Shown piece by piece: positions 9,114-18,757 of a stretch of 36,398 nucleotides of DNA (position 1 is its first letter; every line of letters begins with the position of its first letter). The notes under the pieces are model-generated. The model saw nothing but the letters and a program-made list of their open reading frames with translations, was not told the origin of the DNA and searched no databases. The position numbers and the translations under genes were made by a program. The DNA is taken from positions 1 to 36,398 of the forward strand of contig DUNX01000017.1 of NCBI GenBank assembly GCA_012839115.1. The letters are read 5' to 3'. The DNA is from Bacillota bacterium (GTDB lineage Bacteria; Bacillota; UBA4882; UBA10575).

Positions 9114-10300
9114 TATTTATCGGTCAGCACCGCCACCCCCGGTAGCTCCTTGCCTTCCAGGAATTCAAGGGAGGCCCCGCCGCCGGTGGAAATATGCGTC
9201 ATCTTGTCAGCCAGCCCAAAACGTTCAACCGCAGCGGCCGAATCACCACCGCCAATAATGGTGGTCCCTGTGGAAGCAGCCAAGGCATTGGCCATCTCCT
9301 TTGTGCCGTTGGCAAATTGCGGTTCTTCGAAGACCCCCATCGGGCCGTTCCATATAACCGTACGGGCTTTTTTAATCTCCTCCGTATATTCCTTCACCGC
9401 TTCCGGCCCAATATCTAAACCGTAAAGGTCCGCCGGGATCGCATCTGCACTCACCACTCTACAGACGGACGGATTTTTGATGGCATCCGCCGCCACCACA
9501 TCTCTGGGCAAAAGGATTTTAACTCCCCGTTGCTCCGCGGTCGCCATCATTTCCCGGCAGAAATCCAACCGTTCGGGGTCCAGCAATGAACGGCCAATCT
9601 CCAGCCCCTTGGCTTTTAAGAAGGTATAGGCCATCCCCCCGCCGATCAGCAGGCTGTCCACTTTCTCCAGGAGGTTGGTGATCACACCGAGTTTATCTGC
9701 GACTTTCGCCCCGCCGAGAATAGCGACAAAGGGCCGTTCCGGGTTGGCCAGCGCCTTGCCCATGATCCGGAGCTCTTTTTCCATCAGGAACCCGGCCACC
9801 GCCGGTTGGAGATAGGCGGCGACACCGGCTGTAGAGGCATGGGCACGGTGGGCGGTGCCAAAGGCATCGTTGACATAGAGGTCCGCCGGTTCGGCCAGTT
9901 TTTGGGCGAAGCCCGCCTCATTGGCTTCCTCTTCTTTGTAAAAGCGGACATTCTCCAGGAGCAACAAACCGCCCTCCGGTAATGCCTCCACCGCATTTTT
10001 TACCTCGGAGCCGATGCAATCGTCAACCTTGACCACTTCTTTCCCGGCGAGTTCCTGGAGGCGCCGGGCGATATTGTCCATCCGGTATTTTGGGTTGACA
10101 CTGCCTTTGGGACGCCCGAAATGGGAAACGATAATGACTTTCGCCCCCCGGCTGGAGAGGTTCTCAAGCGTCGGCAGGGCGGCCCGGATTCGCCGGTCGT
10201 CTGTGATCCGGCCTTCTTCATCCACAGGAACGTTGAAATCAACCCGGACCAGTACTTTTTTCCCTTTTACCTCAACATCGTTTATGGAAAGCTTGTTCAT
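9113..10300 (-). CDS. pgk: Phosphoglycerate kinase
   Basis: Transfers phosphate from 1,3-bisphosphoglycerate to ADP. Motifs: [15 protein letters not shown] near the N-terminus, [42 protein letters not shown], and the C-terminal nucleotide loop [13 protein letters not shown]...[22 protein letters not shown] at 10300 has AAGGAG 9 nt upstream; the 17 upstream residues of the open frame are not family-like. 395 residues, normal. Separated from gap by 119 nt containing a long stem-loop. Confidence 0.98.
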   Translation of the reverse strand: MNKLSINDVEVKGKKVLVRVDFNVPVDEEGRITDDRRIRAALPTLENLSSRGAKVIIVSHFGRPKGSVNPKYRMDNIARRLQELAGKEVVKVDDCIGSEVKNAVEALPEGGLLLLENVRFYKEEEANEAGFAQKLAEPADLYVNDAFGTAHRAHASTAGVAAYLQPAVAGFLMEKELRIMGKALANPERPFVAILGGAKVADKLGVITNLLEKVDSLLIGGGMAYTFLKAKGLEIGRSLLDPERLDFCREMMATAEQRGVKILLPRDVVAADAIKNPSVCRVVSADAIPADLYGLDIGPEAVKEYTEEIKKARTVIWNGPMGVFEEPQFANGTKEMANALAASTGTTIIGGGDSAAAVERFGLADKMTHISTGGGASLEFLEGKELPGVAVLTDK

Positions 10301-10341
10301 ATCTCCCCGCTCCTTAACGAAAACTTTCACCTGATATTTTC

Positions 10342-10379
10342 GACAAACCACAGGCGTCCGGTGACACCTGTGGTTTGTC
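10342..10379 (-). repeat. 13-bp stem-loop between gap and pgk
   Basis: GACAAACCACAGG (10342-10354) and its exact complement (10367-10379) around a 12-nt loop. Downstream on the minus strand the sequence is GAAAATATC, not a U run. It therefore fits an RNA-processing or 3'-end-stabilising hairpin that could uncouple gap and pgk mRNA levels. Confidence 0.7.
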
Positions 10380-10419
10380 TACATAGCGCAAACGCGCCGG
10401 AAGACCTTTCCCCATATTC

Positions 10420-11481
<1,062 letters not shown>

Positions 11482-11529
11482 CTATATGTTTTTCTAACAT
11501 CTTCCTTGGCTTTGATAACAACCAATAGT

Positions 11530-12531
11530 TTACCCGTTATTCCTATTTCCTTTTGACGAAAATATTTCCTTCTCGCCGGTGAAATTTTTTGCTATTTTTA
11601 ACACCCGGCGCATCCGGTAGTTCATTGTCGACTTGCTGACCGGCGGTACGGCCATTTTCCCAAGCTCCCTGAGGCTGGCCTCGGGGTTCTCCAGCCGCAA
11701 AAAAGCCGCTTCCCGCAATTTTTCCGGCAAATTGTTCAGTCCTGCCTTGCCGGCAAAGGCCGAAAGAATCTCCACCTGTTTCCAGGCGGCCCGGAGCGTC
11801 TTTTCCAGGTTGGCGGTCTCACAATTCACCTGCCGGTTTACTTCTTCACGCATCCCTTTGATGATCCGCATCTCTTCCATGCGGAGATAGGCGGTATAGG
11901 CCCGGACAAAACTGAGGAATCTCCCGATTGCTTCCGCATCTTTGAGGTAGACAACGTAGAAATCCTTCCTCCGGTTCACGCTTAAACCAGCCCTAAACCC
12001 ACATAGATCCATCAGGTAGACCAGACCGTGGGCAAATTCCTCGCTTTCCGTGACCAGTTCCAGGTGGTAATCGCTTTTTTGCGGATCGGTAATGGAACCC
12101 CGTCCCAACAAAACTCCACGTAAAAAAGCCGCCCGGCAACAGTCATTCTGGACCAGTGACGGGTTGATTCCCCCCTCGAGCTCAAACCGGCGTGTCATAA
12201 TCCCGCAAGCCATCAAGACCTTTTTTACCCGTTCTTCGCCGCGGAGATGCAGGCTGTAACGCCGGCGCCCGCCCAGACGCTCCGTTTCTTTGATATAGGC
12301 CTCGGTCCGGACCTGAAAAAAAGCTTTCAACAAACGGAAAACCTTCCGGAGAAGAAAAATATTCTCGCTTTCTACGGAAAGCACCAGCCGGTGAGAGGCT
12401 TGAAAGTGAAGGCTGCCGGCGGTATGAATGATCGCCGCAAGTTCCGCCCTGGCGCAGCATTCTGCATCCGGAAATCTGCGCGCCAATTCTTCTTTGGTCC
12501 GCCGGGAAAAACTGTCGGCCGTCTGACTCAC
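11530..12531 (-). CDS. whiA: DNA-binding protein WhiA
   Basis: Member of the WhiA family, which joins a degenerate LAGLIDADG homing-endonuclease-like N-terminal domain to a C-terminal helix-turn-helix; known to affect sporulation, division and chromosome segregation in Gram-positives. The CCARAELAAIIHTAGSLHF and CCRAAFLRGVLLGRGSITDP blocks mark the N-terminal repeats; SLRELGKMAVPPVSKSTMNYRMRRVLKIA marks the HTH. GTG at 12531 overlaps the divIVA stop by 4 nt, with AGGAGG 10 nt upstream. The usual partners rapZ and yvcK are absent. Confidence 0.95.
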   Translation of the reverse strand: MSQTADSFSRRTKEELARRFPDAECCARAELAAIIHTAGSLHFQASHRLVLSVESENIFLLRKVFRLLKAFFQVRTEAYIKETERLGGRRRYSLHLRGEERVKKVLMACGIMTRRFELEGGINPSLVQNDCCRAAFLRGVLLGRGSITDPQKSDYHLELVTESEEFAHGLVYLMDLCGFRAGLSVNRRKDFYVVYLKDAEAIGRFLSFVRAYTAYLRMEEMRIIKGMREEVNRQVNCETANLEKTLRAAWKQVEILSAFAGKAGLNNLPEKLREAAFLRLENPEASLRELGKMAVPPVSKSTMNYRMRRVLKIAKNFTGEKEIFSSKGNRNNG

Positions 12532-13082
12532 GAAGGCGGTTCCTCCTGGGTTTCTTGACCGGCTGCCGCTTCCCGGCTGGCGGAGATGGAGACCGTGTCA
12601 TTCCTGCTTAGTTCCATCATTTTATCCCAGATCTCATCCAGGTCAAGCCGGCGGTCGGCGATCTCAATCAGCGTCTGCAGGAACCTCTTGAGCTGGATGC
12701 GGAAAAACTCCACTTGTTGCTTAAGTTCCGCCAGGTTCTGCAGTTCTGTCTGGATCTCCTCCCTGACCCTCAGCTTCATTTGTTCCGCTCTTTGCTCCGC
12801 CTCCCGCAGAATGACTTCGGCCTTTTTCTCCCCGGCCGCCTTCATCTCGTTGGCCGTTTCTTGGGCCAGATACAAGGTGTCGTTCAGGGTCTTCTCCATC
12901 TGCCGGTAGGCATTTAGTCTCTCCTCTAACTCTTCCACCTTTTCTTTGAGGTCAAAATTCTCTTTGTACAGTCTCTCATAATCAACGGTAATTCTTTTCA
13001 TGAATTCCTGGACCTCTCTGGTCCGGTACCCACGTAGTCCCCGGCGAAAGACCATGGTCTCCAGGTCTACTGGTGTCAGCAT
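12528..13082 (-). CDS. divIVA: DivIVA-domain cell-division/polarity protein
   Basis: 184-residue coiled-coil protein expected to bind negatively curved membrane at septa and poles. The N-terminus LTPVDLETMVFRRGLRGYRTREVQEFMKRITVDYERLY matches the DivIVA lipid-binding domain, with the RGY core kept. Continuous coiled coil runs from about residue 35 to 145. ATG at 13082 follows GGAGGGG. It ends the division cluster and is translationally coupled to whiA. Confidence 0.95.
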   Translation of the reverse strand: MLTPVDLETMVFRRGLRGYRTREVQEFMKRITVDYERLYKENFDLKEKVEELEERLNAYRQMEKTLNDTLYLAQETANEMKAAGEKKAEVILREAEQRAEQMKLRVREEIQTELQNLAELKQQVEFFRIQLKRFLQTLIEIADRRLDLDEIWDKMMELSRNDTVSISASREAAAGQETQEEPPS

Positions 13083-13093
13083 TCGGACCCCTC

Positions 13094-13879
13094 CTATTGT
13101 AGTCTTTGCAGAACCAAACTTAGCCGTCCTTTTTTAGTCTTGCCCTTTATCTCACTCACCACTACCCGTCCCCTTCCCCTGATGGAAATGGTATCCGCCA
13201 AGCCCACCTGATAATCGGGGGCGGAGACAACTTTCCAGTTGACTTTGACTCTTTCCGCCTTAATCTCCCGCGCCATTTTTGTGCGGGAAACCCCAAAACC
13301 GGCTCCGGCCACGGCATCCAGGCGTAAGGAAGCTACGGTAGTCTTCACTTCTTTTACCCGCTGCGGCTGGATGTTCAGTTGCTCGGGGTCGACCGGCGCC
13401 ACCTCCACCGGAACAGTCCCGACACGGCTCAGATGAGTGAGGGCGTATTCCTCAACCTCCTTGGCGAGAATAACCTGTGCGCCGCCGTCAGCTGGCAAAA
13501 TATCGCCAACCTTTTCACGTTTAATCCCCAGCCCGATAAGGCTCCCCAACAGGTCGCGATGGGCCGGGTGAAAATCTTTTTTGCTTTTGCTTTTAACCTC
13601 CAAATAAGCCAAGGGCGGGATAACGGCCTCCGGAAGAAAAAATACCGGCATCAAAACCAACCGCACCCTCTCGGCTTGATGGTAACCGCCAAAGGTCATC
13701 ACCTTGATCTCCCCTATGAAATGCAGGAGATCAAGGAGGAGCTTTTTCTCCCCGGGGTTCAAAAAATCAGTGGCCACCGGTTCCGCTTTTTCCAAGGCCA
13801 TTTCGGCCAAATCCAGTACACGGGCGGCCAAAGCCCGGTCTTCCCCTTGTAAACCTGCAAGTAACCGTTGCTTTTCCAT
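13094..13879 (-). CDS. ylmH: YlmH-type RNA-binding protein (S4 domain)
   Basis: 261-residue protein of the YlmH family. The C-terminal ~75 residues form an S4 RNA-binding domain (SLRLDAVAGAGFGVSRTKMAREIKAERVKVNWKVV). The upstream part contains the family block VMTFGGYHQAERVRLVLMP. Bacillus YlmH has been linked to rescue of stalled 50S-peptidyl-tRNA complexes. It lies between yggT and divIVA, the conserved Firmicute order. ATG at 13879. Confidence 0.93.
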   Translation of the reverse strand: MEKQRLLAGLQGEDRALAARVLDLAEMALEKAEPVATDFLNPGEKKLLLDLLHFIGEIKVMTFGGYHQAERVRLVLMPVFFLPEAVIPPLAYLEVKSKSKKDFHPAHRDLLGSLIGLGIKREKVGDILPADGGAQVILAKEVEEYALTHLSRVGTVPVEVAPVDPEQLNIQPQRVKEVKTTVASLRLDAVAGAGFGVSRTKMAREIKAERVKVNWKVVSAPDYQVGLADTISIRGRGRVVVSEIKGKTKKGRLSLVLQRLQ

Positions 13880-13881
13880 GG

Positions 13882-14127
13882 CTAGAATAGATCCACCAGA
13901 ATTTTTGCCAGAAGCCAGACCAGGATTATGGCCAAAAGCGGTGAAAGGTCAAACCCGGCCTTAGTGTTAATTAACCGTCTTAAGGGCTCCAGGACCGGTT
14001 CTGTCAACCGGTAAACCAATTTCACCGGCGGGTAGGCCTCCGGGCTCAAATCCAGCCAATTGATGACAATCCTAAGGATTAAAACGATATTATAGAGGCG
14101 GGAAACCAACTTGATCAATAATTTCAT
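13882..14127 (-). CDS. YggT family membrane protein
   Basis: 81-residue protein with two hydrophobic segments (about 8-24 and 60-80) separated by the conserved YRLTEPVLEPLRRLI block that defines the YggT (YlmG) family. The molecular role is not firmly known; in Gram-positives it travels with sepF and divIVA. It is 2 nt from ylmH and 51 nt from proC. Confidence 0.92.
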   Translation of the reverse strand: MKLLIKLVSRLYNIVLILRIVINWLDLSPEAYPPVKLVYRLTEPVLEPLRRLINTKAGFDLSPLLAIILVWLLAKILVDLF

Positions 14128-14178
14128 CTCCGGATCCCTCCTTTACTTCTCCCCGGTGCACCACAAATAGAACCCCAG

Positions 14179-14970
14179 TTATTCGCCTAATTCTTCTGCC
14201 CTTTCTTTTGCGGAAAAAACCGCTTGCATAATGGCGCCGGCAAAACCGTATCTCTCCAATTCCAACAAGCCGGCGATGGTGGTCCCTCCGGGAGAGGTGA
14301 CCATATCCCGCAAGACCACCGGGTGTTCCCCCAATTCCGCCGCCATTTTTGCACTGCCGAGCAGTGTCTGGAGGGCCAGTTCCCCGGCGAGCACGCGGGG
14401 AAGGCCGGCCAAGACCCCGGCGTCGGTCAACGCGGCCAGGAAACTGAAGACAAAGCCCGGACCACTGCCGGAAACGGCGGTAACCGCATTCATCATCTCC
14501 TCCTCAACCAGCACGACACCGCCAAAGGCCTGCAGGATCTCTTTTCCCCAGGCCAAATCCTCTTCCCGTGCTGATTTCCCGGGCGTCAAAGCGGTAATAC
14601 CCTCCCGGACCAAAGCCGCCACATTCGGCATAGCCCGGAGAACCCTGAGCCCAGGGAGGAGCTTTTCCAGCCGGGTGGTGGAATACCCCGCAACAATCGA
14701 AAGCAAGGGCAGCCCGGGGCGGAATTTTACTCCTTGGAGGGCTTCCTCCACCTTTTGCGGTTTTACCGCCAAAATCACCGCGTCAACCCCTGCCACAGCG
14801 GCGGAATTCTCCGTAAAAACCGTGATCCCCAAGGCGGCAAGTTCCTGCCGGCGGCCGGGATCCGGATCGGCGACCAAAATCTTTTCTTTTGGGTAATCCT
14901 GATGCAGGAGGCCTTTGATCATGGCCGTCGCCATTTTGCCGCCCCCAATAAACCCGAGCGTGCGACGCAA
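14179..14970 (-). CDS. proC: Pyrroline-5-carboxylate reductase
   Basis: Last step of proline biosynthesis, reduction of pyrroline-5-carboxylate with NAD(P)H. LGFIGGGKMATAMIKG is the Rossmann motif, VILAVKPQ follows, RAMPNVAALVREGITAL is the substrate loop, and VTAVSGSGPGFVFSFLAALTDAGV with TLLGSAKM and VTSPGGTTIAGL are the C-terminal signatures. TTG at 14970 has AGGAGG spaced 7 nt upstream and lies 11 nt from the sepF stop. 263 residues. Placement in the division cluster is common in Firmicutes. Confidence 0.95.
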   Translation of the reverse strand: MRRTLGFIGGGKMATAMIKGLLHQDYPKEKILVADPDPGRRQELAALGITVFTENSAAVAGVDAVILAVKPQKVEEALQGVKFRPGLPLLSIVAGYSTTRLEKLLPGLRVLRAMPNVAALVREGITALTPGKSAREEDLAWGKEILQAFGGVVLVEEEMMNAVTAVSGSGPGFVFSFLAALTDAGVLAGLPRVLAGELALQTLLGSAKMAAELGEHPVVLRDMVTSPGGTTIAGLLELERYGFAGAIMQAVFSAKERAEELGE

Positions 14971-14981
14971 ACTCCTACCTC

Positions 14982-15497
14982 CTAACGTTTGAATTTATCC
15001 GTTGTAAAGAGTTGTTCCTCTTTAGTCTCTGTTAATTCAGAAAGTTTAGACAATTCCGTCCGTACCGGTAACGCCACTTCCACATTGGGCGGGGCAAACA
15101 ACATAATTGAGCCGCTGACCTTCTGGACTGTTCCGTCCAGGGCAAAAACCGCCCCGCCGACAAAATCCGTAATTCGCCGGGCCAGGCTTTTATCAATCTC
15201 CTCCATATTCAAAATCACCGGGCGCCTGGCCTTCAAATGGTTGACAATGGTCTGTACATCGTCAAAACTCTGCGGTTCAAAGACGACAAGTTTTATGTTT
15301 TTATCCGGATGGGGAAGACTAACCACCTTTCCCCGGTCTTTTCCGCTTTTCACCGGTTTCGAATCCACCGGTTCATCCAGATAAACCTCTTCAATGACCT
15401 CCTCCGTCTCTATCCCCAGGAGGTTCATGACTCTTTCCAGAAAACCCTTTTTTACTTCCGTCTGTTCCCAGTTATCACCGTTGTCCCAATTTTTCAT
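14982..15497 (-). CDS. sepF: Cell division protein SepF
   Basis: FtsZ-bundling, membrane-associated Z-ring component. The C-terminal domain (about 75-150) carries VVFEPQSFDDVQTIVNHLKARRPVILNMEEIDKSLARRITDFVGGAVFALDGTVQKVSGSIMLFAPPNVEV, the full SepF core. The amphipathic membrane helix (GFLERVMNLLG) begins near residue 18 rather than at the extreme N-terminus. ATG at 15497 has GGAGGG upstream inside the yggS stop region, so the two genes are translationally coupled. 171 residues. Confidence 0.96.
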   Translation of the reverse strand: MKNWDNGDNWEQTEVKKGFLERVMNLLGIETEEVIEEVYLDEPVDSKPVKSGKDRGKVVSLPHPDKNIKLVVFEPQSFDDVQTIVNHLKARRPVILNMEEIDKSLARRITDFVGGAVFALDGTVQKVSGSIMLFAPPNVEVALPVRTELSKLSELTETKEEQLFTTDKFKR

Positions 15498-15498
15498 C

Positions 15499-16200
15499 TC
15501 ATCCCTCCTCAGAGGTTTGAAATAGCACGGAACCGACCCGGATCATCGTTGCCCCTTCTTCCACCGCCACCTCAAAATCATTACTCATCCCCATGGACAA
15601 ATGCTGCCACTCCCCGCCCGGACGGAATCTGCCGGCAATCTCCTGGTGCAACTCCCGGAGCCTAGCAAAAACCGGCCGGACTTCTTCAGCCCGGAGAACC
15701 AGCGGCGCCATGGTCATCAACCCTTGCAGGCTAAGCCCGGACAAATCCTTAACCTCCCGGTAGAAATCAAAGAGTTCTCCCGGGGCCAGGCCGTGCTTGG
15801 TCTCTTCCCCGGCAACATTGACCTGGATCAAAACGGGCGTCTTTATCCCCCTTTTTAAACTCTCTTTATTTATTTCCAGCGCCAACTCCAGACGGTCCAG
15901 CGAATGAATAAAAGCAAAGCTCTCCACCGCCCGGCCAACCTTATTCCTTTGCAGGGTCCCGATCATGTGCCAGCGGAAGAGCCGGGCCGCGTCCCCGAGA
16001 GCCTCTTGTTTCCGGAAGGCGTCCTGCACCCGGTTCTCACCGATCTCTTTTACTCCCAGTGCAGCCAGAGCCCTTATCTCTTCCGGCCCCACGGTCTTGG
16101 TGACGGCAACCAGGAGAACTTCCCGGGGCGATCCGCCCGCCCGCAACAGGGCCTTGTTCACCCTCTCCCGGACTTTTTGAAGGTTTTCCGCTAAACCCAT
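15499..16200 (-). CDS. yggS: YggS family PLP-binding homeostasis protein
   Basis: Single-domain pyridoxal-phosphate protein with alanine-racemase-type barrel (YlmE/PLPBP family) that buffers PLP and affects amino- and keto-acid balance. K35 in LLVAVTKT is the expected PLP lysine; GENRVQDAFRKQ, FRWHMIGTLQRNK, VLIQVNVAGEETKHG, GLMTMAPL and LSMGMSNDFEVAVEEGATMIRVGSVLF are family motifs. ATG at 16200 has GGAGG 9 nt upstream. It heads the sepF cluster; its leader contains the heptamer repeat array. Confidence 0.95.
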   Translation of the reverse strand: MGLAENLQKVRERVNKALLRAGGSPREVLLVAVTKTVGPEEIRALAALGVKEIGENRVQDAFRKQEALGDAARLFRWHMIGTLQRNKVGRAVESFAFIHSLDRLELALEINKESLKRGIKTPVLIQVNVAGEETKHGLAPGELFDFYREVKDLSGLSLQGLMTMAPLVLRAEEVRPVFARLRELHQEIAGRFRPGGEWQHLSMGMSNDFEVAVEEGATMIRVGSVLFQTSEEG

Positions 16201-16214
16201 TGTATAAGGCCTCC

Positions 16215-16500
16215 AGTCTCGTTGCTCGTTGCTCGTCGCTCGTCGCTCGGTTGTTAGTTAACATTTGAGCGGTCTCGCGTTTAAATTCGAAGCTCGTTGC
16301 TCGTTGCTCGTTGCTCGTCGCTATTCTCGGTACTCGTTGCTCGTTGCTCGTTGTTCGGTTGTCAGTTGGCATATTAAGTGTCTCATCGCCAGACTCGAAG
16401 CTCGTTGCTGGTTGCTGGTCCGCTATTCTCGGTAATCGTTGCTCGTTGCTCGTTGCTCGTTGCTCGTTGCTCGTTGCTTGTTGCTCGTCGCTCTTCACTC
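16215..16500. repeat. Heptamer tandem-repeat array with 108-bp higher-order unit
   Basis: The region is built from the 7-mer TCGTTGC (plus strand) and variants TCGTCGC, TGGTTGC and TTGTTGC, with seven perfect consecutive copies at 16436-16484. Non-repetitive spacers recur too: a segment starting CGGTTGT at 16248 recurs at 16356, and the motif CGCTATTCTCGGTA appears at 16319 and again at 16421, so a ~108-bp unit is duplicated. The period is divisible by 3 and a minus-strand frame stays open through it, but there is no sign of a real gene. Confidence 0.95.
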
Positions 16501-16734
16501 TTGGTGTTAAATACCCAAAGCCAAACCCGCACCGGGCAGCAACGTCATGCGTAGCTGATCCGTGCGCATATGCGCGCGCCGGCGCGTCTGCCGGCAAGCC
16601 GGTAAAATGCCATGCCATCAGCCTCGCCCCACTCGTAAAGCTACGAAACCTTCTTTTATCTTACATATAACGCGGCTTTTGACCTATCCGTTCCGCATCT
16701 ATCCTCAGGTTGGGTGGGCGTGCCTTCCGGGATC
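16501..16734. other. Gene-free leader between the HlyD-type gene and yggS
   Basis: No gene is supported here. Together with the array it makes a 534-nt gap. It contains adjoining 12-bp palindromes GCGCATATGCGC (16564-16575) and CGCGCCGGCGCG (16575-16586), then CCGGC/GCCGG stems. A weak minus-strand -10-like TAAGAT lies near 16654 without a convincing -35. Confidence 0.5.
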
Positions 16735-17889
16735 TCAATAAAAGACGGGGGTGCCAAAGGCAAGCTGATCTACGATCGCCCAGCGGTCATCCATCGCCTT
16801 CACATCAACGGGGATTTCCTTTTTTGTCCCCCGCAAACTACCATATACTTTCCAGCCTGTCCCCTCATCATAGTGCAAGGCCGAACGGGGAACCCGTATC
16901 CCCCGGGCACGGGAATAAACTAAATGAACAGTAAAAGTTCTCTGTTGCAACAACTCGGGGCGCATGGATTTCTCTTCAAAAAGCCAAAATTCTTCTTCCC
17001 CCAGCCGGCAAAAACCGGTAAAGGTCACCGGGTACTCCTCTTCCCGTATCCGCAACCAGCAGCGGCTCCCTTCTTCCGGAGGTTGCAGGTTTTTTCTTTT
17101 TGGCGCCTCCACTAACAAAGTTTGCTGGAAACCGCTGATAATCTTCCCCACGAAGTCGCCCTTTTCCAAAGACCGGCCGGAGGGGGCCGGTGCGGGGAAA
17201 CGGAGTCTAAAAGGACTTTTCCCTGTAGCTTCCAGATCTTTAAGGGTAATTCTTTCCCACCCGTCAATCCCGGTGGAAAAAACCCCGGCTTCTTCTGCTC
17301 TGACCAGCCGGTAATAATCCTGCCAACCGGTTATGGTCTGTAAATTCGTCTCTTCGATCACAGCCAGTTTAGCGTCAAGAAGGTTTTTCTTGATCGTACG
17401 GAGCTCCGGATCCACCGGCATTCTTTCTCCTTTTGGTATGCCGGATCTACTCTGGGCGGCAAGAAAAGCCAGATCTTTCTCGACTGTTTCCAGTTCCCTC
17501 TCCAAATTGTGAAGGCGCTCACTCACCACCCGGAAAACTTCCCGCCATTCTCCCTTCATCTGCCGGCTAAAAACCGGGTTCACTACCTCCGCCACAGCCT
17601 GGTCCTTTTGGACCTTTGTCCCCCCGGCCACCAGCAATCGAAATTCACCGGCAACCGGAGTTGCGATGAGAACCTCATCCCGTAAAGCCAAGGCCTTCAC
17701 CCAGGCGCCGTGTTCAAGCGTTCCCCAGTCCGCCACGGTCACCCGGGGGAAAAAATAATCGGAGAAAAACGAAATCACCGGCACAAAAAGGACCATCCCG
17801 ATAACGGCCGGTAAGATCCGGGGGAGTTTCCTGCCAACCCTGATCAGGAACCCCATAATAGAGTTCTCTCTTATAACCAGCCGTTTCAT
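16735..17889 (-). CDS. HlyD-like membrane protein of the sepF neighbourhood
   Basis: 384-residue protein. One transmembrane helix near residues 24-44 (LPRILPAVIGMVLFVPVISFF) is followed by a barrel-sandwich (biotinyl-like) block VLIATPVAGEFRLLVAGGTKVQKDQAVAEV, a coiled coil (about 110-170), and a C-terminal beta-rich part ending RGIRVPRSALHYDEGTGWKVYG, as in HlyD-type adaptor proteins. No ABC transporter partner is adjacent. Position next to yggS-sepF suggests an envelope role, but function is unknown. ATG at 17889 has GGAGAG 8 nt upstream. Confidence 0.75.
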   Translation of the reverse strand: MKRLVIRENSIMGFLIRVGRKLPRILPAVIGMVLFVPVISFFSDYFFPRVTVADWGTLEHGAWVKALALRDEVLIATPVAGEFRLLVAGGTKVQKDQAVAEVVNPVFSRQMKGEWREVFRVVSERLHNLERELETVEKDLAFLAAQSRSGIPKGERMPVDPELRTIKKNLLDAKLAVIEETNLQTITGWQDYYRLVRAEEAGVFSTGIDGWERITLKDLEATGKSPFRLRFPAPAPSGRSLEKGDFVGKIISGFQQTLLVEAPKRKNLQPPEEGSRCWLRIREEEYPVTFTGFCRLGEEEFWLFEEKSMRPELLQQRTFTVHLVYSRARGIRVPRSALHYDEGTGWKVYGSLRGTKKEIPVDVKAMDDRWAIVDQLAFGTPVFY

Positions 17890-17954
17890 CAAATTTTCTC
17901 TCCCCAGCCTCCAGTTCCACTAGGAAACTTCGCTAAATGCTCCCTTTTTCCTGC

Positions 17955-18740
17955 TTACTCCTGGCGTTCTTTCAGCACGGCCAAGGATAACATACGGCCT
18001 GTCTCCCCCCGGTCGCGGCGGTAGGAAAAAAACTCCTCCTGCCTGCAGGATGTACAGATTCCGGCCAGATCAATATTGTCTCCGGCAAGCCCGGCTTTTC
18101 GCAATAAATCCCGGCTAATCCCGGCCAGATCCAAACGGTCTACCGGCGGCGTCAAGCCGGAGAGATCCGGCCACTGGTTGTAAAAAAGGTTGATCCTTTC
18201 TTGCGGCACCCGGTAACAGCATTTGCCGATAGCCGGCCCAATTGCCGCCCAGCACTCCCCAGGATCCGTTTTATACTCCACCCCCATTACTTTCAGCGCG
18301 CTAAAGACAATTCCGGCCAGCGTCCCCCGCCACCCGGCATGAACCGCCGCCACGACCCGGTGCACCGGATCAACGATGATTACCGGGACACAATCAGCGT
18401 GGACTGTCGCCACGGCAACCCCCGGCAGGGCGGTAACCAACCCGTCGGCCGCCGGTAACCCCGCCCCTGTGCGCGCAGGACCTTTCTCCCGGACCACAAA
18501 GATCTCCCGCCCATGAACTTGCTTGACGCCACGCACCTTTTCCGGGGTGAGCCCAAAAAATGAGAAAAACCGTTCCCTGTTGGCGACTACCCTGGACGGT
18601 AGATCTCCGGTGGCCGGCCCCAGGTTCAATGTGGTATAAGGCCCGGTACTGCATCCGCCGGTCCGTGTCGAAAAACCCTGGGCTAACCAAGGCAATTTGA
18701 GCAGGAGTTCCGACCGGTAAATCCTTAAATCCCCGTCCAC
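17955..18740 (-). CDS. pgeF: PgeF (YlmD/YfiH) laccase-domain purine nucleosidase / peptidoglycan-editing factor
   Basis: 261-residue Cu-oxidase_4 / DUF152 family protein. Zinc-site motifs are visible: VKQVHGREI, VATVHADCVPVIIVD, VVAAVHAGWRGTLAGI and the C-terminal CTSCRQEEFFSYRRDRGETGRMLS. Family members act as purine nucleoside phosphorylases or deaminases in vitro, and E. coli PgeF corrects peptidoglycan composition. GTG at 18740 is 17 nt from the nrdG stop. Gene order pgeF-HlyD-yggS-sepF suits a wall/division role. Confidence 0.92.
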   Translation of the reverse strand: MDGDLRIYRSELLLKLPWLAQGFSTRTGGCSTGPYTTLNLGPATGDLPSRVVANRERFFSFFGLTPEKVRGVKQVHGREIFVVREKGPARTGAGLPAADGLVTALPGVAVATVHADCVPVIIVDPVHRVVAAVHAGWRGTLAGIVFSALKVMGVEYKTDPGECWAAIGPAIGKCCYRVPQERINLFYNQWPDLSGLTPPVDRLDLAGISRDLLRKAGLAGDNIDLAGICTSCRQEEFFSYRRDRGETGRMLSLAVLKERQE

Positions 18741-18757
18741 CTCAACCTGCCAGGCGA

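Noticed and set aside
16215-16500. Possible CRISPR array
   Set aside because: The repeat unit is 7 bp and tandem without unique spacers of uniform length; no cas genes are nearby.
16037-16618. 193-residue minus-strand open frame through the heptamer array (repeating ATSNEQR)
   Set aside because: It stays open only because both repeat periods keep the frame; it overlaps the yggS start in another frame and shows no domain. Such peptides are typical artefacts of this repeat class.
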